A stretch of DNA of 64,000 bases from Ensifer adhaerens. GTDB lineage: Bacteria; Pseudomonadota; Alphaproteobacteria; Rhizobiales; Rhizobiaceae. This document shows positions 15,271 through 23,323 of the stretch, in pieces. The translations under genes and the position numbers were made by a program. Location of the stretch: positions 1-64,000 of the forward strand of contig NZ_LGAP01000028.1 in assembly GCF_001270265.1 (NCBI RefSeq), read 5' to 3'. The notes under the pieces were generated by a model that was not told the DNA's origin, did not search any database, and saw only the letters and a program-made list of their open reading frames with translations. Position 1 is the stretch's first letter. Each line of letters starts with the position of its first letter.

Positions 15271-16148
15271 AGACAATTTCATTGCCAGTCTTTGCCGCCA
15301 TTGTCGCCGTTACCGCGGTGTTTCATCCAGCCTTGGCCCTCGATATTCCGAGCGGCGCCGGGCAGGACAACCGTGTTCGTTTCGTCAACTACCAGCCCTA
15401 CAACATCACCCGCATCGTCGGCACGCTTCGCTCGTCGGTTCAGGTGGAGTTTGCGCCCAACGAGGAGATCGCGCATGTGGCGCTCGGCAATTCGGTCGCC
15501 TGGGAGGTGGCGCCGGCTGGCAATATTCTGTTTCTAAAACCCCGCGAGAACCAGCCGATCACCAACATCTCCATAGTCACGACAAGACGAGATGGCTCCA
15601 AGCGCAGCTATCAGATGGAGTTGACGGTGCGCGACGGCTCCGTTGCTGCCGGGCAAGATACCTATTTCTATGTGAAGTACCGTTATCCCGCCGACGAGGC
15701 GCAGCGCAAGCGCCTGGAAGCGCAGGCCCGGGGCCAAGCGCAGAAAGCCGGTGCTGCAAATGACGTTTTGGCGCTCCATGAGCAATATGGCCCGCGCAAC
15801 TGGCAATATTCGGTGCAAGGTTCTGCCGCGATCGAACCGCAGGCCGTCTACGACAACGGCAAGCTTACGACGTTTGTCTTCGCCGACAATCGGGAGATCC
15901 CAGCAATCTACCTTGAGAACTCCGACGGAACCGAAAGTCTCGTCCCGAAATCCGTCTCCGATGGTCTTGTGCTCGTTCATGCCATCAGCCGGAAGTTCAT
16001 CCTGCGTCTTGGAGTGGATGTGCTCTGCGTCTTCAACGAAGCCCATACTCTTGGCGGCGACAATCCCAATACAAATACGACATCCCCATCGGTGGAGAGG
16101 GTCGTCAAGGCACCAGCTGAGGACACAGCCCAAAGAGACATACAATGA
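15267..16148 (+). CDS. virB9: VirB9-like outer-membrane complex protein
   Basis: The start is a TTG at 15267 embedded in the virB8 stop (TTGA). The product has 293 residues with a signal peptide cut after ALA (residue 24). Family features include DNRVRFVNYQPYNI, FAPNEEIAHVALGNSVAWEV, NILFLKPRE and YSYQMEL-like strands. In the C-terminal half, WQYSVQGSAAIEPQAVYDNG and TTFVFADNREIPAIYLEN lead to VHAISRKFILRLGVDVLCVF, which is the CTX domain that binds VirB7 and VirB10. It overlaps virB10 by four bases. Confidence 0.92.
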   Translation: MKTISLPVFAAIVAVTAVFHPALALDIPSGAGQDNRVRFVNYQPYNITRIVGTLRSSVQVEFAPNEEIAHVALGNSVAWEVAPAGNILFLKPRENQPITNISIVTTRRDGSKRSYQMELTVRDGSVAAGQDTYFYVKYRYPADEAQRKRLEAQARGQAQKAGAANDVLALHEQYGPRNWQYSVQGSAAIEPQAVYDNGKLTTFVFADNREIPAIYLENSDGTESLVPKSVSDGLVLVHAISRKFILRLGVDVLCVFNEAHTLGGDNPNTNTTSPSVERVVKAPAEDTAQRDIQ

Positions 16149-17317
16149 CAGACGATCTTCAAACGACGATTCCCGGCGAACGCGGACATGCCCAGCTTCC
16201 ACAAGGGTTTGACAGCAACCCGGCTCTCAGACGCGGCGTCGTTGTCGCAGCTATCCTCGCCTTCATCGGCTTCGGACTGTGGTCGATGCGTTCGCAGACC
16301 CTTGACCCGAATGCCAATCGTGAGGAGCGGGTGGTCATCCGGCAGGCGACCGACTTCGAGCCGGCAAAAGAGGAGCCGAAGACAGTGGAGCCATTGCCCG
16401 AAGTCAAATTGCCGACGCCGGTTATCGCCGAAACGCCCGTCGAACCCGAAAAGGACGAGCTTCTGGAATCTGCCCGGCGAGCGCCAGTTATGGCCTTCAG
16501 CGTGGGCCAAGGGATCGATCGCCGGTTGGAAAATGCGCAATCAGCGCCGGATCAATCTTCGACCTATCTGCCCATCAACGGCATGCTTGGTGGCGAGGTA
16601 GGCGAGAACGAAGATCAGCGTTTCGACCGCATGCTGAAGCCGACACGGCTCGAAGGTTCGCGCGCCGGACATCTCGGCAACCGCAACTATATCGTCGCGA
16701 TGGGAACTTCGATCCCTTGCGTGCTCGAAACGGCGCTGTCGTCTGACCAGCCTGGCTTCACCAGCTGTGTCATCAATCGCGACGTGTTCTCGGATAACGG
16801 CCGCGTGGTGCTGATGGAGAAGGGCACACAGATTGTCGGCGAATACCGCGGCGGTCTGCGGCGCGGCCAGAAGCGGCTCTTCGTCCTCTGGAATCGTGCG
16901 AAAACGCCGACCGGTGTCATCATTGCGCTTGCTTCACCCGCGACCGATGCGCTCGGTCGCGCCGGTTTTGACGGACATGTCAACAGCCATTGGTGGGAGC
17001 GCTTCGGCAGTGCTTTGCTCCTGTCGATCGTTGGTGATGTGGCGAGCTTTACCGGAAGGCAGTTACAGGATCAGAACATCGACGCGGAGGGTACGACGAG
17101 CGCCGGCAGGCAAGCGGCAGCGATCGCCGTCGAGCAATCGATCAACATTGCCCCGGCGCTAAGCAAGCATCAGGGCGAGCTCGTGTCGATTTTCGTGGCG
17201 CGTGATCTCGATTTTTCCGGGATCTATGAATTGCTTGTGACCGAGCCACGCAACACTATTCTCGATCGTTCCGTCCTCGGCGACTTCAGCAAACGCGAGC
17301 GCGTGGTAACGAAATGA
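16145..17317 (+). CDS. virB10: VirB10-like energy-sensing T4SS scaffold
   Basis: The product has 390 residues. A single membrane helix lies at 31-48 (GVVVAAILAFIGFGLWSM). It is followed by a proline/glutamate-rich linker (PAKEEPKTVEPLPEVKLPTP), and the TrbI/VirB10 beta-barrel occupies about residues 170-385: YIVAMGTSIPCVLETALSS, GFTSCVINRDVFSDNGRVVL, KGTQIVGEYRGGLRRGQKRL, SPATDALGRAGFDG and HWWERFGSALLLSIVGDVA. VirB10 spans both membranes and senses ATP use by VirB11/VirD4. A short spacer of ten bases separates it from virB11. Confidence 0.93.
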   Translation: MTDDLQTTIPGERGHAQLPQGFDSNPALRRGVVVAAILAFIGFGLWSMRSQTLDPNANREERVVIRQATDFEPAKEEPKTVEPLPEVKLPTPVIAETPVEPEKDELLESARRAPVMAFSVGQGIDRRLENAQSAPDQSSTYLPINGMLGGEVGENEDQRFDRMLKPTRLEGSRAGHLGNRNYIVAMGTSIPCVLETALSSDQPGFTSCVINRDVFSDNGRVVLMEKGTQIVGEYRGGLRRGQKRLFVLWNRAKTPTGVIIALASPATDALGRAGFDGHVNSHWWERFGSALLLSIVGDVASFTGRQLQDQNIDAEGTTSAGRQAAAIAVEQSINIAPALSKHQGELVSIFVARDLDFSGIYELLVTEPRNTILDRSVLGDFSKRERVVTK

Positions 17318-17327
17318 GGATCAGCGC

Positions 17328-18323
17328 ATGACGGGAACGTGCGACGCGCCTGTGGTGCGCCAGCTTCTCCAGCCGATCGCCGGATTGCTGCAAAACCCCA
17401 CACTCTATGAGGTGGTCATCAATCGGCCGGGCGAAGTCCTGGCCGAAGGTACCGCTGGCTGGTCGCGCTTTGACGTTGCGGAACTGACCTTCGACAGATT
17501 GATGCGTCTCGCCCGCGCCGTTGCCAGTCATTCGCATCAGGCGATCGACGAGGCGAGGCCGATCCTTTCGGCAACTCTTCCGGACGACGAGCGCATTCAG
17601 ATCGTTATCCCGCCGGCAACAACAAAAGGCACGGTTAGCATCACCATTCGAAAACCCTCATCGGTGTCTCTGTCGTTAAGCGGCCTCGACGCAGCAGGGC
17701 TGTTTGCCGTGACCGCCGCGGTGGATGATCGATCCGACAGTCCGGACAGAAGGCTGTCGCAGCTTTATAGAGCAGGAAACTATGCGGCGTTCCTAAAGCA
17801 ATCGGTTCTTGCCCGGAAGAACATCATTATTTCCGGGGCGACTGGGTCGGGTAAAACCACGCTGTCGAAGGCGCTGATCCAGCACATTCCGACGTTCGAG
17901 CGCATTATCACAATCGAAGACACAGCCGAGCTGGTCATACCGCAACCAAACCACGTTCGGCTGTTCTATTCGAAAGGTGAGCAGGGCCTTGCGAAAATCG
18001 GCCCCAAGGACCTGCTGGAGTCAAGCCTGCGGATGCGTCCCGATCGAGTCCTGCTGCAGGAACTGCGCGACGGCACGGCTTTCTACTACATCCGAAATAT
18101 CAACTCTGGGCATCCAGGGTCCATCACCACAGTACACGCTGACTCGGCAGCCCTCGCGTTTGAGCAGCTGACCCTCCTCGTTAAGGAATCGGACGGCGGG
18201 CAGGATCTCGCACGCGACGATATCCGCAGCCTCTTGAAGATGTTGGTCGATGTCGTCGTTCAATGCAAACGGGTGGAGGGGAAGTTCCGGGTGACAGAGA
18301 TATGGTCAAGTCGCTCGGCATAA
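17328..18323 (+). CDS. virB11: VirB11-like hexameric traffic ATPase
   Basis: The product has 331 residues. The N-terminal domain begins QLLQPIAGLLQNPTLYEVVI. Walker A is G170-ATGSGKT at 170-177. The Asp box is RIITIEDTAELV, Walker B is around LRMRPDRVLLQELRDG, and the His box is GHPGSITTVHADS. VirB11 is a cytoplasmic secretion ATPase of the VirB11/PilT type; it switches the machine between pilus building and substrate transfer. It is the last gene of the virB operon. No obvious terminator follows, and the next 350 bases hold no clear gene. Confidence 0.93.
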   Translation: MTGTCDAPVVRQLLQPIAGLLQNPTLYEVVINRPGEVLAEGTAGWSRFDVAELTFDRLMRLARAVASHSHQAIDEARPILSATLPDDERIQIVIPPATTKGTVSITIRKPSSVSLSLSGLDAAGLFAVTAAVDDRSDSPDRRLSQLYRAGNYAAFLKQSVLARKNIIISGATGSGKTTLSKALIQHIPTFERIITIEDTAELVIPQPNHVRLFYSKGEQGLAKIGPKDLLESSLRMRPDRVLLQELRDGTAFYYIRNINSGHPGSITTVHADSAALAFEQLTLLVKESDGGQDLARDDIRSLLKMLVDVVVQCKRVEGKFRVTEIWSSRSA

Positions 18324-18674
18324 TCCCTTCTGCCGCAGCAGCCCCGGGTCGGATGCTCTTGGCCGGCGCTTCAGGACCTTCATGGCGAGTGGCCCCGCAA
18401 GGCCTATAAGGCTGCGCTGCGCAGGGCACACTGGGCCAATTGGGGTCGATTGATTACCTGGCCGCGGCGGCAGCCATCGCCTCTCACACTGTTTGACAAC
18501 AACCGGGTATTGCCGGATCGTCTGTGTTTAGCAGTGAATTTCAATGCAAGCAGACTTTTGATGCAGCGTTGTCGGCGTGACGATGCCCGCTCGATTGAGC
18601 AGCAATCCCGTCGAGCGGTGCCCACGAGCCCCTTTTGAAGCAAAGCGTAGCCTGAACCAATATGGGAGGATAAC
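18324..18674. other. Intergenic stretch after the virB operon
   Basis: No convincing gene is seen. A plus-strand frame through about 18370-18638 includes a stretch reading RKAYKAALRRAHWANWGRLI, which looks protein-like, but it lacks a start with a ribosome-binding site and may be a gene remnant. The last 20 bases carry the Shine-Dalgarno of the dodecin gene. Confidence 0.4.
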
Positions 18675-18884
18675 GTGAGCGACCATGTCTACAAGAAGGT
18701 GGAACTTATCGGTAGTTCGAAAGTCTCTGTGACCGAGGCGATCGAGACGGCGATTATGCGGGCCTCGAAAACCATGAGAAATCTCGAATGGTTCGAGGTG
18801 GATCAGATCCGGGGACAGATCAAGGATGGCGCGGTGGCGCAGTATCAGGTGGTTGTGAAGGTCGGATTTCGGATCGACGATTGA
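18675..18884 (+). CDS. Dodecin-family flavin-binding protein
   Basis: The start is a GTG at 18675 with GGGAGGATAAC upstream. The 69-residue product matches the dodecin fold throughout: VYKKVELIGSSKVSVTEAIE, TAIMRASKTMRNLEWFEVDQ, IRGQIKDG, then AQYQVVVKVGFRID. Dodecins assemble into hollow dodecamers that store or buffer flavins; the tryptophan in NLEWFEV is the residue that usually stacks on the isoalloxazine rings. It looks monocistronic between the virB and DUF736 regions and probably has no direct role in conjugation. Confidence 0.9.
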   Translation: MSDHVYKKVELIGSSKVSVTEAIETAIMRASKTMRNLEWFEVDQIRGQIKDGAVAQYQVVVKVGFRIDD

Positions 18885-18939
18885 CACGCTAGGCCAGTTG
18901 TCTGTCCCGACGCACGAAGCTGTCTGCGCTTGTCGATCG

Positions 18940-19089
18940 GGTATTCATAGAGGCCGCGGATGCCGGTTACAGCATACCGGCGAGCAATACCTCTCGGTCA
19001 AACTGCAAGCACCCGAGATCGGCGTGATCTTCGGCAACTCGCGGACCTTGGTGGATCCTGCGAGCCTGTCCGTCGGCTGCCTCGGCTAA
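18940..19089 (+). pseudogene. Decayed DUF736 gene fragment
   Basis: The plus-strand frame contains TGEQYLSVKLQAPEIGVIFG, nearly identical to the C-terminal core of the intact DUF736 gene at 19408-19731 (TGEEYLSVKLEAPEIGVIFG). The N-terminal half is missing or frameshifted (upstream bases still show GYSIPAS-like traces), and the tail diverges after GN. This is a remnant of a second DUF736 copy about 600 bases upstream of the intact one. Confidence 0.65.
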
Positions 19090-19407
19090 TGACGAAACGC
19101 GCGGCGGCCTCCCAACGTTGCATTATTTCCGGGCGATAACGTTGCTCGTGAAATTCCGATCTCATGCGGCCCGCGATGCCGGTTTTTGAACGCCGGGATG
19201 CGATGGCGGGTACGGACCACGCGTCTCCCCGATCGGTCGCGTCGGAAACCATTCCCGTTCTCGATGTCGCCTTTCTAAGGGACCGGCCGCGCTCAGCGTC
19301 AACCCGCAAGGGGTTTCCCTCCGCTTCGCTGCGGTGACACTTGCGGCTCGGCCCCTTCTTCGGGCGCCATCGGGAATGGTTCCCGAGCAACCGAAGGAGA
19401 CAGCACC

Positions 19408-19731
19408 ATGGCCACCACGATCGCAACCCTTACCGAAAAGACCGACGGCACCCTCGAAGGTCTCTTCGCCACCATCAAGGTCAACGCCCCGATCGCTCTC
19501 ATCCCGAATGCCCAGAAGGCAAGCGAAGGCGCCCCTGACTATCGCATCATCCACCGCCGCACTGGCTTCGAGATCGGCGCTGGCTGGTACCGGAACTCGC
19601 AACGCACCGGCGAGGAATACCTCTCCGTCAAGCTTGAAGCGCCCGAGATCGGCGTGATCTTCGGCAATGTCGCACCGGCACCCGGCGGCGAGGCGAACCG
19701 CAAGGTCATCCTCTGGAATGATCCAGCCTGA
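19408..19731 (+). CDS. DUF736 family protein
   Basis: The start ATG has GAAGGAGACAGCACC upstream. The 107-residue product shows the family pattern: TLTEKTDGTLEGLFATIKVN, then APDYRIIHRRTGFEIGAGWY, EYLSVKLEAPEIGVIFGNV and a tail KVILWNDPA. DUF736 proteins are small, single-domain and frequent on rhizobial and other alphaproteobacterial plasmids next to conjugation genes; their function is unknown. A hairpin at 19746-19768 separates it from the DUF2958 gene, and the pair commonly occur together. Confidence 0.85.
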   Translation: MATTIATLTEKTDGTLEGLFATIKVNAPIALIPNAQKASEGAPDYRIIHRRTGFEIGAGWYRNSQRTGEEYLSVKLEAPEIGVIFGNVAPAPGGEANRKVILWNDPA

Positions 19732-19745
19732 GCGCCGCACACGCC

Positions 19746-19768
19746 GGCCCCGCGGTGATCGCGGGGCC
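19746..19768. terminator. GC-rich hairpin between DUF736 and DUF2958 genes
   Basis: GGCCCCGCG (19746-19754) pairs perfectly with CGCGGGGCC (19760-19768) around a five-base loop. No T-tract follows, so it may be an attenuator or an mRNA-stabilising stem rather than a full terminator. Confidence 0.5.
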
Positions 19769-19802
19769 TCTCCGTCAAGCCCCTTCATCCTGGAGAATTC
19801 CA

Positions 19803-20147
19803 ATGGACCTCATCACCGATGAAATCCGCGCGGCCCTCATCACCAACGGTCAGCGCTTCCAACGCGATCCAGACTTCGATCCGCTTCCGCTCGTCAAACT
19901 GTTCACGCCCGACGCGGCCGCCACATGGTTGATCGCCTCTGCCGAACCGGAGGATCCCGATCTGCTCTTCGGGCTCTGCGACCTCGGCGTCGGGTTTCCC
20001 GAACTCGGTTCCGTTCTTCTTTCGGAGATCCAATCCGTTCGCGGCCGCCTTGGCCTGCGCGTCGAACGGGACATCACCTTTAGAGCGGACCGGACAATTT
20101 CGGCTTATGCCAAAGTCGCTACCGCAGCCAGCCGGATTGTCGCCTAG
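19803..20147 (+). CDS. DUF2958 family protein
   Basis: The ATG at 19803 is preferred (GGAG ten bases upstream); an earlier in-frame start at 19755 lies within the hairpin. The 114-residue product begins MDLITDEIRAALITNGQRF and contains DPLPLVKLFTPDAAATWLIA, LFGLCDLGVGFPELGSVLLS and LGLRVERDITFRADRTISAY. This matches the DUF2958 family, which accompanies DUF736 on rhizobial plasmids and in integrative elements. No function is established. A strong hairpin at 20166-20193 ends the unit. Confidence 0.8.
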   Translation: MDLITDEIRAALITNGQRFQRDPDFDPLPLVKLFTPDAAATWLIASAEPEDPDLLFGLCDLGVGFPELGSVLLSEIQSVRGRLGLRVERDITFRADRTISAYAKVATAASRIVA

Positions 20148-20165
20148 CTGAGTACATAGCCAGGA

Positions 20166-20193
20166 GGGACCGTAGCCGGCGGGCTACGGTCCC
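20166..20193 (+). terminator. Rho-independent-like terminator after the DUF2958 gene
   Basis: GGGACCGTAGCC (20166-20177) and GGCTACGGTCCC (20182-20193) form a perfect 12-pair stem with a four-base loop, followed by agtttcttt. It lies 18 bases after the DUF2958 stop codon. Confidence 0.8.
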
Positions 20194-20332
20194 AGTTTCT
20201 TTGTCGTCATTGCCGAAATGCTAAATGGTGAAGCTGCAATCGGTTCTTGTCAGAAGGCGAGGGCAGCCAGTCGCCAGCTTTTTCTAGGTGGCATACCCAA
20301 CCCACCCTATCTGCTCAGAAACGTGAGCATGC

Positions 20333-20462
20333 CATGAGGGGTCGGAACGCTTCAAGGCCGCGCGGCCCCTCCAATTTTGCCGCAAGCGACAAAATCGGCT
20401 CCTCCGCGCGCCGGCTCCGCCGGTCGCGTGACGCGAGCCTTGACCCATTCCGACCCCTCATG
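20333..20462. repeat. 15-bp perfect terminal inverted repeats flanking 100 bp
   Basis: CATGAGGGGTCGGAA at 20333-20347 is repeated exactly, inverted, at 20448-20462. The enclosed 100 bases are GC-rich with a further small stem (attttg...caaaat around 20374-20395). No transposase is encoded. The unit could be a small non-autonomous palindromic element, a large stem-loop in the leader of the 20502 gene, or part of a transfer-region repeat. Confidence 0.6.
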
Positions 20463-20501
20463 ACCGACGGCGTCATCTTTCACAAATTCAAGGAGATGAC
20501 G

Positions 20502-20648
20502 ATGACGATCGAACAGCACATCGAGGAACTGCGCGCCGAATTGCAAAACTGCCTGGACGCCGAGGAGCGCCACCAGATCGAAACCGAACTGGAAGCGGCA
20601 CGGCAGGAACTGGCACGTCGCAACACCGATGACCCGCCTCCAGAATAG
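20502..20648 (+). CDS. Small coiled-coil protein, 48 aa
   Basis: The ATG at 20502 (an ATG at 20496 overlaps the Shine-Dalgarno AAGGAG) gives a 48-residue product: MTIEQHIEELRAELQNCLDA, then EERHQIETELEAARQELARR and NTDDPPPE. The heptad pattern predicts a single long coiled-coil helix or a helical hairpin. It lies 39 bases after the inverted repeat at 20448-20462 and converges on traG. Small charged proteins like this are frequent beside rhizobial tra genes; no function is known. Confidence 0.6.
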   Translation: MTIEQHIEELRAELQNCLDAEERHQIETELEAARQELARRNTDDPPPE

Positions 20649-20709
20649 GCGGCCGTGCGTCATTGCTTCGACCGCAACCTATCGCCGAGCGGCGACGGGA
20701 TGTGATCGT

Positions 20710-22632
20710 TCAGGTCGCCGCTGCCTTGACGAACCGGTTGGGTTCGACCGCCGCATTCATGTCCTTTCTCCGAAAATAAATCGCCCGACCGCAACGCAAC
20801 GGACTGTGGCCCTGGACAATGATGATCTGCTCGTCCTTGCGCAGCGACTGGATAATTTCGTGCGGCATAATCAGCGGTCTGCGCTGAAGGCTGACACTCT
20901 CTGACCGCCTTGAACCTTTGTCCGAACTGCTCCCGCCGATATTGCGGGACCGACCTTCGACCTCAACGGTCATTTCACCACATTGAGCGGAAACGTTGCG
21001 GGCCGTGTCGAGCGCTTTGATCGCCGCATAGGATGCAAAGGCGCATCCATCGATCCAGGAGGTCGCGCCATCACGGCCAAAGTGCTTTTCGAGCTGGCCG
21101 ACCGATTGATACATCAACATCAGCGTTATGCCGTATTTCCGGCCGTAGTCACGGGCATCCTCGAGCACGCGCATGAAGCCGAGTAGATCGACCTCATCGA
21201 GCATGAAGAGCGCGCGGCGGTGGAAGGTCCCGTCGGCCTGGATCATGGCATTGATCAGTGAGCCGACGATGACGCGGGCAATGCCCGGATAGCTGCGCAG
21301 GATCGATGCGGGAATGTTCAGGAAAACGTCGATCGCGCCCTTGACGATATCGCTCGATTTGAACGCCTTCCCGCAGACGAGTGCGGCATAGTCGTCGAGC
21401 GACAGCCATTGTGTATCCTTCGACGCGGTGGAATAGACGCCACTGAAAGTCTGTTCCGTCATATTGGTGAAGACGCCGAGCGTTTCGCGGACAAAGGCCG
21501 ATTGCGATGTTTCCTGAATGTCGCGCAACATCGCCAGGACCGACGGTTCGGGCTCGGAAACGATCTGGCGCAGACTGCGTAGATCGCGCCGGCCGGCGTA
21601 ATCCGGAGAGAGCATGACGTGCGCCAGCAAACCCGTCAGAAGATTGTGCGCCTGGTTCTGGAAATATGACCCCGTCGATGTTTCGATCCGAGAGCTTTCC
21701 GACAAAAGCATGTGAGCAACCGCGACGATGTCTTCTTCCTTGGATTTCGAGGTTTCGATCCAGTCGAGAACGTTGAAGCCCCAAGCGGGATTGGATGGGC
21801 CAAGTACGATGCAGGTTCGTTTGAGCTTCGATCGCCGATGGGCAACAACCATCGGCGCTACTTCGGTCGAGGGATCGAGGCAGATCAGCGGTCCGGTATA
21901 GCGCAACGCTGTCGGAATAACGTTACTCGTGGTCTTGTATCCGCCTGGGCCAGCGAAAAACAGCATATGAGTGGAATCGAAATCCTGCCTATAGGTGAGC
22001 AACGGTGCCTTGCCGCCTTTCCCCCAGGTTGACTGGTCGTCAGGCCGAAAGGGGACACTGCGGATCGCCTCTCGATCGACGCGGTAGCGCTCGCCGATGA
22101 CGATTTCACCATCCGGCGGAAACAAAGTGGTAGCGGCCGTCATCGAGAGCCAATCGGCGTCGCCGAAGGTGCCCCGCCGGGCTCGTTTGACCGGTCCGCC
22201 GTTGACTATGGACAGACGGGCGGAGATCGCCACGATGGCAAAGCCGCCGATTGCGCCTACGGCTGCGTACAGGTCGAGATAGGAAAACGCCCCTGCCCAG
22301 GTGACCACTCCAGACTGAACGAAGGGGGATAGGCGGGCGTGTTCCCGCACGGCGTAAAATCCGCCAATGCAGAGAAACGTGATGACACTGACAAGCGCGA
22401 TCGGTCTGCGCCGGTGCAGAGGCAAGACCGCCACAGTAATGAGCCCCGAAATCGGTCCAAAGAAAAGATTTGGGATCGGCGACGCACGCATGAACCAATA
22501 GGCGTACTCGGGCGCAACCATAGTCGCCATCGTCGGCCACTTGTAAGCTGTGAAAAGCAGTGTCGTAAGGCTCACTGCTATCGGCACGAGTGCCAGCAGG
22601 ACCATCGGGCTGAACCGCCGCTTCGCCGTCAT
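20710..22632 (-). CDS. traG: TraG/VirD4-type coupling protein
   Basis: The ATG at 22632 gives 640 residues; the upstream in-frame extension to 22704 overlaps traD. Three or four N-terminal membrane segments occupy residues 9-140 (among them MVLLALVPIAVSLTTLLFTA and VGAIGGFAIVAISARLSIV). Walker A is FAGPGGYKTT with Lys233. Walker B is RALFMLDEVDLLG, followed by LMLMYQSVGQLEKHFG. Coupling proteins dock the relaxosome to the type IV channel and pump DNA. The family length is 630-680. The operon order traC-traD-traG, divergent from traA, matches Ti and symbiotic plasmids. It must serve the virB machine encoded upstream. Confidence 0.92.
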   Translation of the reverse strand: MTAKRRFSPMVLLALVPIAVSLTTLLFTAYKWPTMATMVAPEYAYWFMRASPIPNLFFGPISGLITVAVLPLHRRRPIALVSVITFLCIGGFYAVREHARLSPFVQSGVVTWAGAFSYLDLYAAVGAIGGFAIVAISARLSIVNGGPVKRARRGTFGDADWLSMTAATTLFPPDGEIVIGERYRVDREAIRSVPFRPDDQSTWGKGGKAPLLTYRQDFDSTHMLFFAGPGGYKTTSNVIPTALRYTGPLICLDPSTEVAPMVVAHRRSKLKRTCIVLGPSNPAWGFNVLDWIETSKSKEEDIVAVAHMLLSESSRIETSTGSYFQNQAHNLLTGLLAHVMLSPDYAGRRDLRSLRQIVSEPEPSVLAMLRDIQETSQSAFVRETLGVFTNMTEQTFSGVYSTASKDTQWLSLDDYAALVCGKAFKSSDIVKGAIDVFLNIPASILRSYPGIARVIVGSLINAMIQADGTFHRRALFMLDEVDLLGFMRVLEDARDYGRKYGITLMLMYQSVGQLEKHFGRDGATSWIDGCAFASYAAIKALDTARNVSAQCGEMTVEVEGRSRNIGGSSSDKGSRRSESVSLQRRPLIMPHEIIQSLRKDEQIIIVQGHSPLRCGRAIYFRRKDMNAAVEPNRFVKAAAT

Positions 22633-22646
22633 CCCGCACCCTTTCT

Positions 22647-22925
22647 TTACAACTTCATCAGTGCGCGGGCCTCCGCCCGAAAGGCCTCCGCGCCGAGGGC
22701 GCATAGCCGATCATGTTCCACCGTCCCGACCGGGACCCGGTTCGCCTCAATCAGCGCGCCGAGCAAGAACGCCCGATCGGCATTCTTTAAGCCTGCCTTG
22801 ATGATTAATCCGCCGAGGATGATTTTCTCGCGGGTTTCGCGCTTGGGCTCTTGCGTCATCCTGCGTTGCCGCTTCCGTTCGAGAAATACAATCCGCTGGT
22901 CCATCCGCCTAAGCCGATGGACCAT
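22647..22925 (-). CDS. traD: TraD conjugal transfer accessory protein
   Basis: The product has up to 92 residues. The core matches Ti-plasmid TraD: KRETREKIILGGLIIKAGLK, NADRAFLLGALIEANRV. The start at 22925 overlaps the end of traC by 17 bases; a shorter form from MTQEPKRE (about 70 residues, the usual TraD size) is possible. TraD is a small basic relaxosome-associated protein whose exact role is not settled. The gene lies 14 bases before traG and is surely co-transcribed with it. Confidence 0.85.
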   Translation of the reverse strand: MVHRLRRMDQRIVFLERKRQRRMTQEPKRETREKIILGGLIIKAGLKNADRAFLLGALIEANRVPVGTVEHDRLCALGAEAFRAEARALMKL

Positions 22926-23133
22926 CGGCCCCTCGGACCCTTTCGCGAAATCGCGTGACGATCTCTGCGAAAATGGCGTCGAGCTCGCCGTCGGGAATAT
23001 CGAGTTCGGCGAGACCGGCTTTCTGCGCCATCCGGGCGAAACGCTCGTTGGCTTTAACCAGCAGGTTCTTGCGCTTCACGCGCAGTGTTTCGATCTGAGC
23101 GTCGATTTCGGAGATGGTCGTTTTCGTGCGCAT
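22909..23133 (-). CDS. traC: TraC relaxosome accessory protein
   Basis: The ATG at 23133 (GGAAG upstream) gives 74 residues; the frame extends to 23181, but this reaches into the intergenic oriT region. The product reads MRTKTTISEIDAQIETLRVK, then RKNLLVKANERFARMAQKAG, then DGELDAIFAEIVTRFRERV. It is the mostly helical TraC type, which binds near oriT and assists nicking in Ti-like systems. It is the first gene of the traCDG operon, with traA divergent on the other side of the oriT region. Confidence 0.88.
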   Translation of the reverse strand: MRTKTTISEIDAQIETLRVKRKNLLVKANERFARMAQKAGLAELDIPDGELDAIFAEIVTRFRERVRGADGPSA

Positions 23134-23267
23134 GACTCTTCCTTCCTCAGTCTGCGATGAGCCGCGATTATACGCGTACAAATATGATAGTCAAATCTTT
23201 CGGAATGAGGTATGAAAATTGAAGTTCAGAGCCAAAAAGCGGCGTGTTAAATGCGACATAGTCGGCG

Positions 23268-23300
23268 AATGGCGCAATATACGTCGCAGTTGCGACCCGC
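23268..23300. other. Candidate origin of transfer (oriT)
   Basis: The 190-base gap between the divergent traC and traA genes is where Ti-type plasmids carry oriT. Here GTCGCA (23283-23288) and TGCGAC (23291-23296) form an inverted repeat with a two-base loop. It lies next to a minus-strand stretch TATATTGCGCCATT that resembles the TTGCGCC nick-region core of IncQ/Ti-type origins. Position and motif agree; the nick site is unproven. Confidence 0.6.
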
Positions 23301-23323
23301 TTAGAAGAGGAGTTCGAGCTGAT

